Source: Sphingomonas faeni (GTDB lineage: Bacteria; Pseudomonadota; Alphaproteobacteria; Sphingomonadales; Sphingomonadaceae). From it: DNA of 64,000 nt. The stretch spans positions 1 to 64,000 of the forward strand of contig NZ_JANBVH010000001.1 in the NCBI RefSeq assembly GCF_024273235.1. The letters are read 5' to 3'. Positions 8,547-18,093 of this stretch are shown here, piece after piece. Within the stretch, counting starts at the first letter, position 1, and every line of letters starts with the position of its first letter. The position numbers and the translations under genes are program-made. Under the pieces are notes generated by a model. It did not search any database. It worked only from the letters and a program-made list of their open reading frames with translations, and was not told where the DNA came from.

Positions 8547-9902
8547 GTGACCGATACCCAATTCGACTATGACCTCTTCGTCATCGGCGCAGGCTCGGGC
8601 GGCACGCGAGCCTCGCGCGTCGCCGCCGCGCATGGCGCGCGCGTCGCGGTTGCCGAGGAATACAGGGTCGGCGGGACCTGCGTGATCCGCGGCTGCGTGC
8701 CGAAGAAGCTGCTGATCTACGGCGCGCATTTCGCCGAGGATCTGAAGGACGCCAAGCGCTTCGGCTGGCAGGTCCCCGACGACTGCGCGTTCGACTGGCG
8801 CGTGTTGCGCGACAATGTGATGGAAGAGGTCGACCGGATCAACGGCGCCTATACCACCACGCTCCAGAACAACCATGTCGAGATCATCCACCAGCGCGCA
8901 GTTGTGTCCGGCCCGAACGAAGTGACGCTCGCCGACGGTAGCGTGAAGAGCGCCGCGAAGATCCTGATCGCGGTCGGTGCGCATCCGTTGACCCCCGAGT
9001 TCCCGGGCGCAGAGCACGGCATAACCTCGAACGAGGTGTTTCACCTCGACGACGTGCCGAAGCGCGTGCTGATCGCCGGCGCGGGGTATATCGCCAACGA
9101 GTTCGCCGGGATTTTCCACCAGTTCGGGGCGCACGTCACGCTGGTCAACCGGACCGACGTGATCCTGCGCGGCTATGACGAATCGATTCGCGACCGCCTG
9201 CTCCAGATCTCGATGAGCAAGGGCATCGACTTCCGCTTCAATGCCGCGTTCGAGAGCATCGAGAAGGACGAAGACGGGTGTCTCACTGTCCGCATGAGCG
9301 GGCACGAACCGATCGTCGTCGACCTCGTGATGTTCGCCACGGGTCGCCTGCCCAACACCAAGGGCCTCGGGCTCGAAACCGCGGGCGTCGAGATGGACGC
9401 GACGGGCGCGGTGATCGTCGACGAGGACAACAAGTCGAGCTGCGACTCGATCTTCGCGGTCGGCGACGTCACCAACCGGATCCAGCTGACCCCGGTCGCG
9501 ATCCGCGAGGGCCAGGCGTTCGCGGACACGTTCTTCGGCAACAAGCCGACGCGGGTCGATTACGCCAACGTCCCCGCCGCGGTATTCAGCCACCCGCCGA
9601 TGGCCGGCGTCGGCATGACCGAGTCGCAGGCGAAGCAGGCGCTGGGATCGGTGAAGGTCTATACGTCCGACTTCCGGCCAATGAAGAACGTGCTGGCCGG
9701 CCGCAACGAGCGCTCGCTGTACAAGATGATCTGCGACGGCGAGACCGACCGCGTCGTCGGCATCCACATGATCGGGCCGGACTGCCCCGAAATCCTGCAA
9801 TCGGCCGCGGTGGCGGTGAAGGCCGGGCTGACCAAGGCCGATTTCGACGCGACGGTCGCACTGCATCCGACGATGGCCGAAGAGCTTGTCCTGATGAAGT
9901 GA
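8547..9902 (+). CDS. gor: Glutathione-disulfide reductase
   Basis: FAD- and NADPH-dependent enzyme that reduces oxidised glutathione in the cytoplasm. The FAD-binding GAGSGGTRAS is at residues 14-23. The redox-active disulfide is Cys45/Cys50 (GGTCVIRGC). The NADPH site GAGYIANEFAG and the second FAD motif (SIFAVGDVT) are present, as is the dimer-interface His in ALHPTMAEE near residue 440. At 451 residues it has the bacterial Gor length. It starts with GTG at 8547. The thiolase gene follows 72 bases later with its own ribosome site. Confidence 0.94.
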   Translation: MTDTQFDYDLFVIGAGSGGTRASRVAAAHGARVAVAEEYRVGGTCVIRGCVPKKLLIYGAHFAEDLKDAKRFGWQVPDDCAFDWRVLRDNVMEEVDRINGAYTTTLQNNHVEIIHQRAVVSGPNEVTLADGSVKSAAKILIAVGAHPLTPEFPGAEHGITSNEVFHLDDVPKRVLIAGAGYIANEFAGIFHQFGAHVTLVNRTDVILRGYDESIRDRLLQISMSKGIDFRFNAAFESIEKDEDGCLTVRMSGHEPIVVDLVMFATGRLPNTKGLGLETAGVEMDATGAVIVDEDNKSSCDSIFAVGDVTNRIQLTPVAIREGQAFADTFFGNKPTRVDYANVPAAVFSHPPMAGVGMTESQAKQALGSVKVYTSDFRPMKNVLAGRNERSLYKMICDGETDRVVGIHMIGPDCPEILQSAAVAVKAGLTKADFDATVALHPTMAEELVLMK

Positions 9903-9974
9903 GGCCTTCGGGCTTTGCGTTGCGGGAACGACGCGGTAGATCGGGCACATACCCGATCCTCGAAAGGTTCCAGC

Positions 9975-11171
9975 ATGCGTGAAGCCGCCATCGTCTCGAC
10001 TGCCCGTACCGCCATCGGCAAAGCGTATCGCGGCGCTTTCAATGCGACCGAGGCACCGGTGCTTGCCGGGCACGTGATGAACGCGGTGGTCGAGCGTGCA
10101 GGGGTCGATCCCGCGCGGATCGACGAGGTGTTCTGGGGCGTCGGCAATCAATGGGGTACGCAAGGGGGGAACGCCGGGCGGATGGCGATCTTCGCCGGCG
10201 GGCTGCCGGAGTCGGTGCCGGCGTTCACGCTAGATCGGAAGTGTGGGTCGGGCCTGACCGCGGTGGCGCTCGCCGCGCGGGCGATCATCTGCGACGAGGC
10301 CGATGTCGCGCTGGCGGGCGGGATGGAGTCGATCAGCTACACCGTGACCAAGGACGCGCCGCGCTACGTCAATGCGAGCGTCGTGGCGAAGGAGCCGGCG
10401 GCGTATATCCCGATGATCGAGACCGCGGAAATCGTCGCGGAGAAATACGGGATCAGCCGCGAGGCGCAGGATGCCTACGCGGCGATGAGCCAGCAGCGTG
10501 CTGCCGCTGGGCTTGCGAATGGGGCGTTCGCCGAGGAAATCGTGCCGATCACGGTGGAGAAGGCGCTGTTCGACAAGCAGGGCGCGCATGCCGGGATCGA
10601 GAGCGTCACCTTGTCGCAGGACGAGGGCATTCGCGCGGGCACGACGCTGGAGGGGCTGCGCGGGTTGAAAACGGTGTGGCCGGGTGGTGAGTTCTCCGGG
10701 CCGGGGGCGAACGTTACCGCCGGCAATGCGAGCCAGTTGTCGGACGGGGCTTCGGCGCAGTTGCTGATGGATCGCAGGACTGCGGAGGCCGAGGGGAAGG
10801 ACATTCTCGGCATCTATCGCGGGTTCCAGGCGGCGGGGTGCAGCCCGGCGGAGATGGGGATCGGGCCGGTGTTCGCGATCCCGAAGCTGCTGGAGCGCGC
10901 GGGTCTGTCGGTGGCCGACATCGGGCTGTGGGAGTTGAACGAGGCGTTCGCGTCGCAATGCCTGTATTGCCGCGATTTTCTGGGGATCGATCCGGAGAAG
11001 TATAACGTCAATGGCGGCGCGATCGCGGTCGGTCATCCGTTCGGGATGACGGGGTCGCGGCTCGTCGGACATGCGCTGATCGAGGGGCGCAAGCGCGGCG
11101 TGCGCTATGTGGTGGTGTCGATGTGCACCGCTGGCGGGATGGGCGCGGCGGGGTTGTTCGAGATCGTTTGA
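9975..11171 (+). CDS. Thiolase / acetyl-CoA C-acyltransferase
   Basis: Type II or I thiolase joining or cleaving 3-oxoacyl-CoA. The acyl-enzyme cysteine is Cys90 in DRKCGSG, the second catalytic cysteine is in [13 protein letters not shown] near the C-terminus, and the active-site His is in [10 protein letters not shown]. The 398-residue length is normal. The ATG at 9975 follows a CGAAAGG ribosome site and gives a start directly at the first beta strand. No partner beta-oxidation gene lies next to it, so degradative versus biosynthetic use cannot be decided. Confidence 0.93.
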   Translation: MREAAIVSTARTAIGKAYRGAFNATEAPVLAGHVMNAVVERAGVDPARIDEVFWGVGNQWGTQGGNAGRMAIFAGGLPESVPAFTLDRKCGSGLTAVALAARAIICDEADVALAGGMESISYTVTKDAPRYVNASVVAKEPAAYIPMIETAEIVAEKYGISREAQDAYAAMSQQRAAAGLANGAFAEEIVPITVEKALFDKQGAHAGIESVTLSQDEGIRAGTTLEGLRGLKTVWPGGEFSGPGANVTAGNASQLSDGASAQLLMDRRTAEAEGKDILGIYRGFQAAGCSPAEMGIGPVFAIPKLLERAGLSVADIGLWELNEAFASQCLYCRDFLGIDPEKYNVNGGAIAVGHPFGMTGSRLVGHALIEGRKRGVRYVVVSMCTAGGMGAAGLFEIV

Positions 11172-11180
11172 GGTTCTGCG

Positions 11181-11291
11181 CCCCTCCCTGGAAAGGAGGG
11201 GTTGGGGTGGGTCGGCTTCCGTATCGTCGAACCGTCGCGACCAAGGCTGGCCGACCCACCCCCGGCCCCTCCCTTTCAGGGAGGGGGGAAG
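11181..11291. repeat. R3 palindromic repeat, copy 1
   Basis: Left arm CCCCTCCCTGGAAAGGAGGG, right arm CCCCTCCCTTTCAGGGAGGG. It lies between the convergent ends of the thiolase and the E2 gene. Confidence 0.85.
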
Positions 11292-11305
11292 AAGCGTTTT
11301 CGGGC

Positions 11306-12703
11306 TTAGTCGGCGAAGAGCAGGACCGGGGTTTCGAGGTACTTCTTCAGGCCCTGGACGAAGCTTGCCGCATCCCAGCCGTCGACGACGCGGTGGTCGC
11401 AGCTGATCGACAGGTTCATCAGTTTCGCGCGCACCACTTCGTCACCCTTGAAGATGGGGCGTTCGACGATTTTGTTGGGGCCGATGATCGCGACTTCGGG
11501 GCGGTTGATGACCGGCGTGGTGGCGATGCCGCCGAGCGGGCCTAGCGAGGTTACGGTGATCGTGCCGCCGCCCATCTCGCTGGGGGCGAGCTTGCCGGCG
11601 CGGGCGGCTTCGGCGAGGCGCGTGATCTCGGTCGCGAGCTGCCAGACGTTGCGGTCCTGTGCGTCGCGGATCACGGGGACGGTGAGCCCGGCGTCGGTCT
11701 GCGCGGCCATGCCGAGGTGGATGGCGCCGTGGCGCGTGACCACGCCGGCTTCGTCGTCGTAGCGCGCGTTGAGCATCGGGAAGTCGGGGATCGTCTTGCA
11801 GATCGCGACGATCATCAGCGGGAGCATGGTGAGCTTGGGACGGCCGCCGCGGTTGGCGTTGAGGTCGGCGCGCATCGCCTCCAGCGCGGTGACGTCGATC
11901 TCGTCGACATAGGTGAAATGCGGGATCGCGCGCTTCGATGCGGCCATGTTCTCGGCGATGCGGCGGCGCATGCCGATGACCTTGATGGGCTGGTCTTCGC
12001 GGGCGCGGCTGGCGTGCGGGGGGTGATAGCCCTCGCCTGAGCCGTAGCGGAGATAGGCGTCGAGGTCGGCGTGGCGGACTCGGTCGGAGTCGGTCTTGAC
12101 CAAGGCCAGGTCGATGCCGAGGTCGCGCGCGCGGGCTCGGACCGCCGGAGATGCAAGCGCGTGGGCCTTATGCTCGATGTCGGTCGCAGCGGCGTGCGCC
12201 TTCTGCTCCCTCTCCCCTGCGGGGAGAGCACGTCCTTGCTGCTCCCTCTCCCCATTGGGGAGAGGGCTGGGGTGAGGGGTTGGGGCAGTTGCCGGCGTTT
12301 CCGCCTGGGGCTGCCCCTCACCCCGACCCTCTCCCCGGCGGGGAGAGGGAGTTGCCTCGACCACCTCTTCGACGCCCGGGTTTTCGGCTTCGTATTGCTC
12401 GGCCGTCTCCGCCTGCGCCGACGTCAGCGGCGCGGCGACGACCTCGTCCGCAACCTCAACCGCATCCGTCTCGATCACCACCAGCGCGGCGCCGATCGAG
12501 ACCTGGTCGCCGACCTCGCCCGCGAGTTCGACGACGACGCCGGTCACCGGCGATTCCATCTCGACGGTAGCCTTGTCGGTCATCATGTCGGCGATCGGCG
12601 AATCCTCCTCGACGCGGTCGCCGATGGCGACGTGCCACGCGACGATCTCGGCCTCGGAGATGCCTTCGCCGATGTCCGGCAGCTTGAAGGTGAAGCGGGC
12701 CAT
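11306..12703 (-). CDS. bkdB: Dihydrolipoamide acyltransferase E2 of branched-chain 2-oxoacid dehydrogenase
   Basis: Transfers the acyl group from E1 to CoA. Domains in order: a lipoyl domain with the lipoylated Lys44 in MTDKATVEME, an unusually long linker, a peripheral subunit-binding domain (about residues 183-217, ASPAVRARARDLGID), then the catalytic domain with HRVVDGWDA carrying the active-site His and Asp. At 465 residues it is slightly long. Much of the linker (about residues 119-168) is encoded by a palindromic repeat in frame. The ATG at 12703 overlaps the E1 beta stop (TAATG), so translation is coupled. No lipoamide dehydrogenase gene follows; E3 must come from elsewhere. Confidence 0.93.
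   Translation of the reverse strand: MARFTFKLPDIGEGISEAEIVAWHVAIGDRVEEDSPIADMMTDKATVEMESPVTGVVVELAGEVGDQVSIGAALVVIETDAVEVADEVVAAPLTSAQAETAEQYEAENPGVEEVVEATPSPRRGEGRGEGQPQAETPATAPTPHPSPLPNGEREQQGRALPAGEREQKAHAAATDIEHKAHALASPAVRARARDLGIDLALVKTDSDRVRHADLDAYLRYGSGEGYHPPHASRAREDQPIKVIGMRRRIAENMAASKRAIPHFTYVDEIDVTALEAMRADLNANRGGRPKLTMLPLMIVAICKTIPDFPMLNARYDDEAGVVTRHGAIHLGMAAQTDAGLTVPVIRDAQDRNVWQLATEITRLAEAARAGKLAPSEMGGGTITVTSLGPLGGIATTPVINRPEVAIIGPNKIVERPIFKGDEVVRAKLMNLSISCDHRVVDGWDAASFVQGLKKYLETPVLLFAD
12202..12349. repeat. R6-like palindromic repeat inside the E2 coding sequence
   Basis: CCCTCTCCCC/GGGGAGAGGG arms and a GGGGTGAGGGG/CCCCTCACCCC pair form nested inverted repeats. All are translated in frame as an Arg/Gly/Glu/Pro-rich stretch between the lipoyl and subunit-binding domains. 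Confidence 0.85.
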
Positions 12704-13809
12704 TATGCGTCCTTCATGATCTTTTTCAGGGCTTCGCCGATGCGGACCGGCCCCGGGAAATAGGCCCATTCGAGGCTATGCGGGTACGGCGTGTCGAACC
12801 CGGTCACGCGCTCGATCGGCGCCTCGAGATGGTAGAAACAGCGTTCCTGGACGATCGCCGACAGCTCCGCGCCGAAGCCGCTGGTGCGAGTCGCCTCGTG
12901 GACGATCATGCAACGCCCGGTCTTCTTCACCGATGCCTCGATCGTCTCGATGTCGAGCGGCACGAGCGTGCGCAGGTCGACGATCTCGGCGTCGATCCCG
13001 GCCTCGGCGACCACGGCGGTGCAGACATGAACCATCGTGCCGTAGGCGAGGATCGTCAGCGCCTCGCCCGCGCGGACGATCTTCGCCTTGCCGAGCTCGA
13101 TCTTGTAATAGCCGGTCGGGACTTCGCCGGCCGGATGCTTCGACCAGTTCTGCGACGGGCGATCCCAATAGCCGTCGAACGGGCCGTTATAGATGCGCTT
13201 GGGCTCGAAGAAGAGCGTCGGGTCGTTGTCCTCGATCGCGGCGATCAGCAGGCCCTTTGCGTCATAGGGCGTCGACGGGATAACCGTCTTGATGCCGGAC
13301 ATATGGGTGAAGAGCCCTTCGGGCGACTGGCTGTGCGTTTGGCCGCCGAAGATGCCGCCGCCGAACGGCGAGCGGACCGTGATCGGTGAGGTGAACTCGC
13401 CGGCGGAGCGGTATCGGAGTCGCGCGGCTTCGGAGACGAGCTGGTCGAGCGCGGGGTAGATATAGTCGGCGAACTGGATCTCGGGGACGGGGCGCAGGCC
13501 GTACGCGCCCATCCCGACCGCGACGCCGATGATGCCGCATTCGGTGATCGGGGTGTCGAACACGCGGGTCTTGCCGTACTTGGCCTGGAGCCCGGCGGTC
13601 GCGCGGAAGACGCCGCCGAAATAGCCTACATCCTCGCCCATCACGATCACGTCGGGATCGCGCGCCATCATGATGTCCATGGCGGAATTGATCGCCTGGA
13701 TCATGTTCATGCGAGTGGTGGGCTCGGTGCCCGCTTGGCTCGACGAGCCCGCAGCCGCAGCCGCTTCCTCGGTTGCGTCCGACCCACGTGCTTCTGTCAC
13801 GTCGCTCAT
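12703..13809 (-). CDS. bkdA2: 2-oxoisovalerate dehydrogenase E1 beta subunit
   Basis: Beta half of the thiamine-diphosphate-dependent E1 that decarboxylates branched-chain 2-oxoacids. The 368-residue protein has the transketolase pyrimidine-binding domain (VIVMGEDVGYFGGVF with the catalytic Glu, TPITECGIIGVAVGMG) and a C-terminal transketolase domain (RTLVPLDIETIEASVKKTGR). The first 33 residues are Ala/Ser/Glu-rich and extra to the family core, which begins at MNMIQAINSAM. A later start at that Met is possible. It lies between E1 alpha and E2 and overlaps E2 by one base. Confidence 0.93.
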   Translation of the reverse strand: MSDVTEARGSDATEEAAAAAGSSSQAGTEPTTRMNMIQAINSAMDIMMARDPDVIVMGEDVGYFGGVFRATAGLQAKYGKTRVFDTPITECGIIGVAVGMGAYGLRPVPEIQFADYIYPALDQLVSEAARLRYRSAGEFTSPITVRSPFGGGIFGGQTHSQSPEGLFTHMSGIKTVIPSTPYDAKGLLIAAIEDNDPTLFFEPKRIYNGPFDGYWDRPSQNWSKHPAGEVPTGYYKIELGKAKIVRAGEALTILAYGTMVHVCTAVVAEAGIDAEIVDLRTLVPLDIETIEASVKKTGRCMIVHEATRTSGFGAELSAIVQERCFYHLEAPIERVTGFDTPYPHSLEWAYFPGPVRIGEALKKIMKDA

Positions 13810-13820
13810 ACAAACACCTT

Positions 13821-13903
13821 CGTCACCCCAGCGAAAGCTGGGGCCTCATGCCGCGAGGGCACGCTCGATAACCGGGATATCCCAGCTTTCGCTGGGATGA
13901 CGG
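13821..13903. repeat. R5 palindromic repeat in the bkd operon
   Basis: CGTCACCCCAGCGAAAGCTG on the left pairs with the CCCAGCTTTCGCTGGGATGACG end on the right (shortened here to its core). It fills most of the gap between E1 alpha and E1 beta. Confidence 0.8.
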
Positions 13904-13960
13904 ATGGGGGTGGGGCGACGAGAGGGAGCGATCCGGCGCTCACCACGCCAATGTGTGCGC

Positions 13961-15268
13961 TCATGCCTTGCGATCCCAGGGACGGCCGGATGCCGATTCC
14001 TCGTCGAGCATCTGCTGGCGTTGCTCCTTCAGATGCCAGGGCATCTCCTCGAACACGCCGTCGAACAGCGACTCGAGCGGCTGGTGGAGGCCGTGGCCGA
14101 GGATGCCGTTCTTCTCGGCTTCCTTCTGCGCGGCCTTGACCTGCTCGGCGAGTTCCTTGTCCTGCGCGGCGTGCCGTTCCTCGTCCCATTCGCCGATCTG
14201 GATGAGGTGGTCCTTGAGGCGCTTGATCGGGTCGCCGAGCGGCCAGGCGTTGGGCTCGCCTTCGCTGCGATACTGGCCGGGATCGTCGGAGGTCGAATGG
14301 CCTTCCGCGCGGTAGGTGAAGTGCTCGATCAGCGTCGGGCCCTGGTTGGTGCGTGCGCGCTCGGCGGCCCACTGCGTCGCGGCGTAGACCGCCAGCGCGT
14401 CGTTGCCGTCGACCCGGAGCCCGGCGATGCCGTAGCCGACCGCGCGCGCCGCGAACGTCGTCGCCTCAGCACCCGCGAACCCGGAGAAGCTCGAGATCGC
14501 CCACTGGTTGTTGACGATGTTGAAGATCACCGGAGCGCGGTAAACCGTCGCGAATGTCAGCGCCGAGTGGAAGTCGCCCTCCGCGGTCGAGCCTTCGCCG
14601 CACCACGTCGCGGCGATCCGCGTGTCGCCCTTGGCGGCGGACGCCATCGCCCAGCCTACTGCCTGCGGGTATTGCGTCGTGAGGTTGCCCGAGATCGAGA
14701 AGAACCCGGCTTCCTTGACCGAATACATGATCGGCAGCTGCTTGCCGCCGAGCCGGTCCGCCGTGTTCGAGTAGATCTGGTTCATCATGTCGACGAGGCT
14801 CCAGCCCCGCGCGATCAGCAGGCCCTGCTGGCGGTACGAGGGGAAGCACATGTCCTCGTAATCGAGCGCATAGGCCGCCGCGACCGCGACCGCCTCTTCG
14901 CCGAGCGCCTTCATGTAGAAGCTGGTCTTGCCCTGCCGCTGCGCGCGGAACATGCGTTCGTCGAATGCGCGGAGCAGCGCCATGCTGCGCAGCATGCGGC
15001 GCAGCACGTCGGGCGAGAGCTTGGGATCCCACGGGCCGACCGCGTTGCCGTCGTCGTCGAGCACGCGGACCAGCGTATAGGCGAGATCGGTGAAGCCGGA
15101 CGCCTTGTCCGCGGTGTCGGGACGGCGTGCCTCGCCGGCGGGGGGCACGTCGACCTCCGCAAAGTCCACCGCGTCGCCGGGGCGGAACTTCGGCTCGGGG
15201 ATATGCAGCGCCAATCTTGGTAGATTCTGGCCGGGCTGCAAATTGGCGCGCGGATGCTCGCTTGCCAT
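13961..15268 (-). CDS. bkdA1: 2-oxoisovalerate dehydrogenase E1 alpha subunit
   Basis: Alpha half of the branched-chain 2-oxoacid dehydrogenase E1. The thiamine diphosphate motif runs from CGEGSTAEGD to NNQWA. The phosphorylation-loop region (YRAEGHSTSDDPGQYR) and the substrate region (SYRQQGLLIARG) are typical of the E1 alpha of branched-chain rather than pyruvate complexes. The 435-residue length and the N-terminal extension with LHIPEP fit proteobacterial BkdA1. The ATG at 15268 begins the operon E1 alpha - E1 beta - E2. Confidence 0.94.
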   Translation of the reverse strand: MASEHPRANLQPGQNLPRLALHIPEPKFRPGDAVDFAEVDVPPAGEARRPDTADKASGFTDLAYTLVRVLDDDGNAVGPWDPKLSPDVLRRMLRSMALLRAFDERMFRAQRQGKTSFYMKALGEEAVAVAAAYALDYEDMCFPSYRQQGLLIARGWSLVDMMNQIYSNTADRLGGKQLPIMYSVKEAGFFSISGNLTTQYPQAVGWAMASAAKGDTRIAATWCGEGSTAEGDFHSALTFATVYRAPVIFNIVNNQWAISSFSGFAGAEATTFAARAVGYGIAGLRVDGNDALAVYAATQWAAERARTNQGPTLIEHFTYRAEGHSTSDDPGQYRSEGEPNAWPLGDPIKRLKDHLIQIGEWDEERHAAQDKELAEQVKAAQKEAEKNGILGHGLHQPLESLFDGVFEEMPWHLKEQRQQMLDEESASGRPWDRKA

Positions 15269-15414
15269 CGTGATTCCATCTCCATGAGGCCGCTGTGACC
15301 GCGGAACACTCTTACCGAGGCTTGTTATTAAATTTCAACGGCGATTGCGAGGGGATTTTCGAGCGGGCCGGTTTTTCAGCCTAGGTCAGACACCTACATC
15401 AACTGCTCCGCTTC

Positions 15415-15474
15415 CTTGTTCTCCCGCGAAGGCGGGAGCCCAGTCTGGGTCCCCGCCTTCGCGGGGAAACAAGG
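15415..15474. repeat. R2 palindromic repeat, copy 3
   Basis: CTTGTTCTCCCGCGAAGGCG left arm, matching right arm ending AAACAAG, centre CCCAGTCTGGG. It is 14 bases beyond the end of the FAH-family gene. Confidence 0.85.
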
Positions 15475-15488
15475 AGGGGGCGTGACGC

Positions 15489-16517
15489 CTATTCTACGGT
15501 CTGTTCGATGACGCCGAAGATCGGATGGCGCTTGTCGTCCTCGGCCCAGATGCGGACGGTATCGCCCTTTTTCAGGAACGGCGTGACCGGCTTGCCGCCG
15601 GTGATCGTCTCGATCGTGCGGACTTCGGCGAGGCAGGAATAGCCGACGCCACCCTCGGCGATCGACTTGCCGGGGCCGCCATCGGGGCCGCGGTTCGATA
15701 CGGTGCCCGAACCGACGATCGTGCCCGCGCCGAGTTTCCGCGTCTTGGCGGCATGCGCGACCAGCGTGCCGAAGTCGAACGTCATGTCCTCTCCGGCCTC
15801 GGCGCGACCGAGCGGCTGGCCGTTGAGATCGACCATGAGCTTGCGGTGCAGCTTGCCGCCCTGCCACCAGTCGCCGAGCGCATCGGGGGTCACGAACACG
15901 GGCGAAAAGGCACTCGCCGGCTTCGACTGGAAGAAGCCGAAGCCCTTGCCGAGTTCGCCGGGGATCAGGTTGCGCAAGGACACGTCGTTGGTCAGGCCGA
16001 CCAGCAGGATCGCGGCCAGCGCCTCTTCGCGGGTCGCGCCCATCGGCACGTCGCCGGTAACGACCACCACCTCGGCTTCCATGTCGCACCCCCAAGCCTC
16101 GTCACCGAGCGGGATCGGGTCGCGCGGCCCCAGGAAGCCGTCCGAGCCCCCCTGATACATCAGCGGATCGTGCCAGAAGCTGTCGGACATCTCCGCCGCC
16201 CGTGCCTGACGGACCAGCGCCACATGATTCACATAGGCCGACCCGTCCGCCCATTGATACGCACGCGGCAACGGCGACTCGGCGTCATGCTCGTGGAAGC
16301 GCCGCATCGGGATCATCTCGTGTTCGAGATCGGTCGACAGATTCTTGAGATCGAGCGACAGCCGGTCCCAGTCGTCGAGCGCGGCCTGCAGCGTCGGCGC
16401 GATGTGGCTCGCATCGGCATACCAGGCGAGATCGTTCGACACGACGACGAGCTTGCCGTCTCGTCCGCGCGCTCGTCCCTTGATGGCATCGGGGCGCTTA
16501 AGGCTGGCCAGTTTCAT
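15489..16517 (-). CDS. Fumarylacetoacetate hydrolase family protein
   Basis: A 342-residue protein with an N-terminal FAA-type domain and the C-terminal FAH catalytic fold, including the metal-binding acidic stretch CDMEAEVVVVTGD and the SGTVSNRGPDGGPG loop. Members cleave carbon-carbon bonds in 2,4-dioxo compounds, such as fumarylacetoacetate in tyrosine breakdown. The similarity pattern (whole-length FAH with GKGFGFFQSKPASAFSP) supports a fumarylacetoacetase-like enzyme. No hmgA or maiA gene sits beside it in this window, so the exact substrate is unproven. It is divergent from the DUF6894 gene. Confidence 0.85.
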   Translation of the reverse strand: MKLASLKRPDAIKGRARGRDGKLVVVSNDLAWYADASHIAPTLQAALDDWDRLSLDLKNLSTDLEHEMIPMRRFHEHDAESPLPRAYQWADGSAYVNHVALVRQARAAEMSDSFWHDPLMYQGGSDGFLGPRDPIPLGDEAWGCDMEAEVVVVTGDVPMGATREEALAAILLVGLTNDVSLRNLIPGELGKGFGFFQSKPASAFSPVFVTPDALGDWWQGGKLHRKLMVDLNGQPLGRAEAGEDMTFDFGTLVAHAAKTRKLGAGTIVGSGTVSNRGPDGGPGKSIAEGGVGYSCLAEVRTIETITGGKPVTPFLKKGDTVRIWAEDDKRHPIFGVIEQTVE

Positions 16518-16667
16518 GCGGCGGATCCTCTATTGTTTGCACGCATCCTACGCTCGCGACGCAGTTCAAGTCGAGCACGCAGCGCGCGCAGAAACTGATT
16601 TTGGTAAGAGCGGAGCGATTGTCGGCCTGTTATCGTCGGGCTTGCGTAACGGTTGAGGAAGTCGAGC

Positions 16668-16958
16668 ATGCCCAGATACTTCTTCGACATCGACAACCAC
16701 AAACACGTCAATGACGACGACGGCACCGATCTGGCGGACGACGAGGAAGCGCGCGTCCAGGCGGTCATCTTCGCGGGCGATTACCTTAGCGACCATCCGG
16801 CCATCGCACGCCACGGCGCACGCTTCCGCGTCACGGTGCGAAACGACCAGGGGAACGTGCTGCTCGCGGTTGCCGTAACGATCGACGAGCCGGGCGACGA
16901 ACCGGCCGACGAACCCGGCGACACGCCCGCCGGCGCACCCGGATCGCCGCATCTCTGA
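16668..16958 (+). CDS. DUF6894-type small protein
   Basis: A 96-residue acidic protein starting PRYFFDIDNHKHVNDDDGTDL, the hallmark (shortened) of the DUF6894 family found mainly in alphaproteobacteria. It ends in an Asp/Glu/Pro/Gly tail. The ATG at 16668 follows a GAGGAA ribosome site. The role is unknown, and its isolation between two divergent regulators gives no hint. Confidence 0.75.
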   Translation: MPRYFFDIDNHKHVNDDDGTDLADDEEARVQAVIFAGDYLSDHPAIARHGARFRVTVRNDQGNVLLAVAVTIDEPGDEPADEPGDTPAGAPGSPHL

Positions 16959-17142
16959 GCCGATATGGCCAAGCATCGTCGATCGGCGAGCATGCCGGAA
17001 CGTTCCCGTTGTAATATAACATGGGTTTTGTCAGTCCGCTCAATCCTGGGATAAGGTGCGTTCCGCGCCGACGCGCTATCCAAGAAGGGGTGACAGCGAG
17101 AAACGAGTGCTCCTGCACTGGATGCGGAGAGTGCACGTGGAT

Positions 17143-17871
17143 ATGTCCACCGTGACTGAACAAGTTATACGAAAGTTCGAGTCGCGGATGGCGATGAGTG
17201 CGGACGACCGCGCCCAGATCGCAGCGTTGCCATTCAAAATGCGGACGATCGACGCGTCCACCTATATGCTGCGCGAGGGCCAGCGCCCGACACGGTGCGC
17301 GTTCATCCTCGACGGGCTCGCCTATCGACAGAAGCTGACTCCTAACGGCGAGCGCGAGATCGTGTCGATCCTGATGCCCGGCGAGTTCGTCGACCTGCAG
17401 AACCTGTTCCTCGACGAATCCGATCACGACATCCAGGCACTGACCCGGCTGACGCTGGCCGAGGTGCCGATCCTGGCATTGCGCCAGTTCATCGAGGCGT
17501 GTCCCGCCGCGGGTCAGGCGTTGTGGATCGATGCGCTGGTCGAGGCATCGATCCACCGCGAGTGGCTGCTCAACGTCGGCCGACGCAACGCGCGCAGCCG
17601 GCTGGCGCATCTGCTCTGCGAATTCTCGGTGCGGTTCAAGAAATCGACGCTCGGGGATGCGATGGCGTACGAGCTGCCGATGACGCAGGAGCAGCTCGGC
17701 GATGCGCTCGGGCTGACCCCCGTGCACGTCAACCGCGTGCTCAAATCGCTCGAAAACGACGGGCTGATCGCGCGCAAGAAGCGGCAGGTGAGCGTGACCG
17801 ACTGGCCTCGGCTGCGCGACGCCGCGGAATTCAACGAGCGCTATCTGCACCTCGGCCAGATCCGGAGCTGA
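17143..17871 (+). CDS. Crp/Fnr family transcriptional regulator
   Basis: A cyclic-nucleotide-binding-like sensor domain (about residues 20-130) is joined to a winged helix-turn-helix (MTQEQLGDALGLTPVHVNRVLKSL, shortened motif TQEQLGDALGL...VNRVLK at about residues 185-210). It lacks the N-terminal cysteine cluster of FNR oxygen sensors and shows no haem-binding signature, so the signal is unknown. I chose the ATG at 17143 (242 residues); in-frame starts lie upstream to 17056. The gene stands alone, 150-200 bases from both neighbours, so the targets cannot be read from context. Confidence 0.85.
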   Translation: MSTVTEQVIRKFESRMAMSADDRAQIAALPFKMRTIDASTYMLREGQRPTRCAFILDGLAYRQKLTPNGEREIVSILMPGEFVDLQNLFLDESDHDIQALTRLTLAEVPILALRQFIEACPAAGQALWIDALVEASIHREWLLNVGRRNARSRLAHLLCEFSVRFKKSTLGDAMAYELPMTQEQLGDALGLTPVHVNRVLKSLENDGLIARKKRQVSVTDWPRLRDAAEFNERYLHLGQIRS

Positions 17872-18093
17872 GGTCGTAAAGGGTGCCGAAACGAGTCGAA
17901 CTTGACTTTTCGACCATGATACGCCAGATGGCCGTCATCGAGGCGTAATGCAGCGTGATTGGACCTTTACGGTCTTAGCTCCGCCTCGGTCGTTTCCAAC
18001 GGGCTTCCCTTTTCACGCGGGGTGTCAAAACACCACCGCCCCTCGCGCATCCCTGTGTGGATTCGCGAGCCCGGCACATTTGAGAGACTCTAC

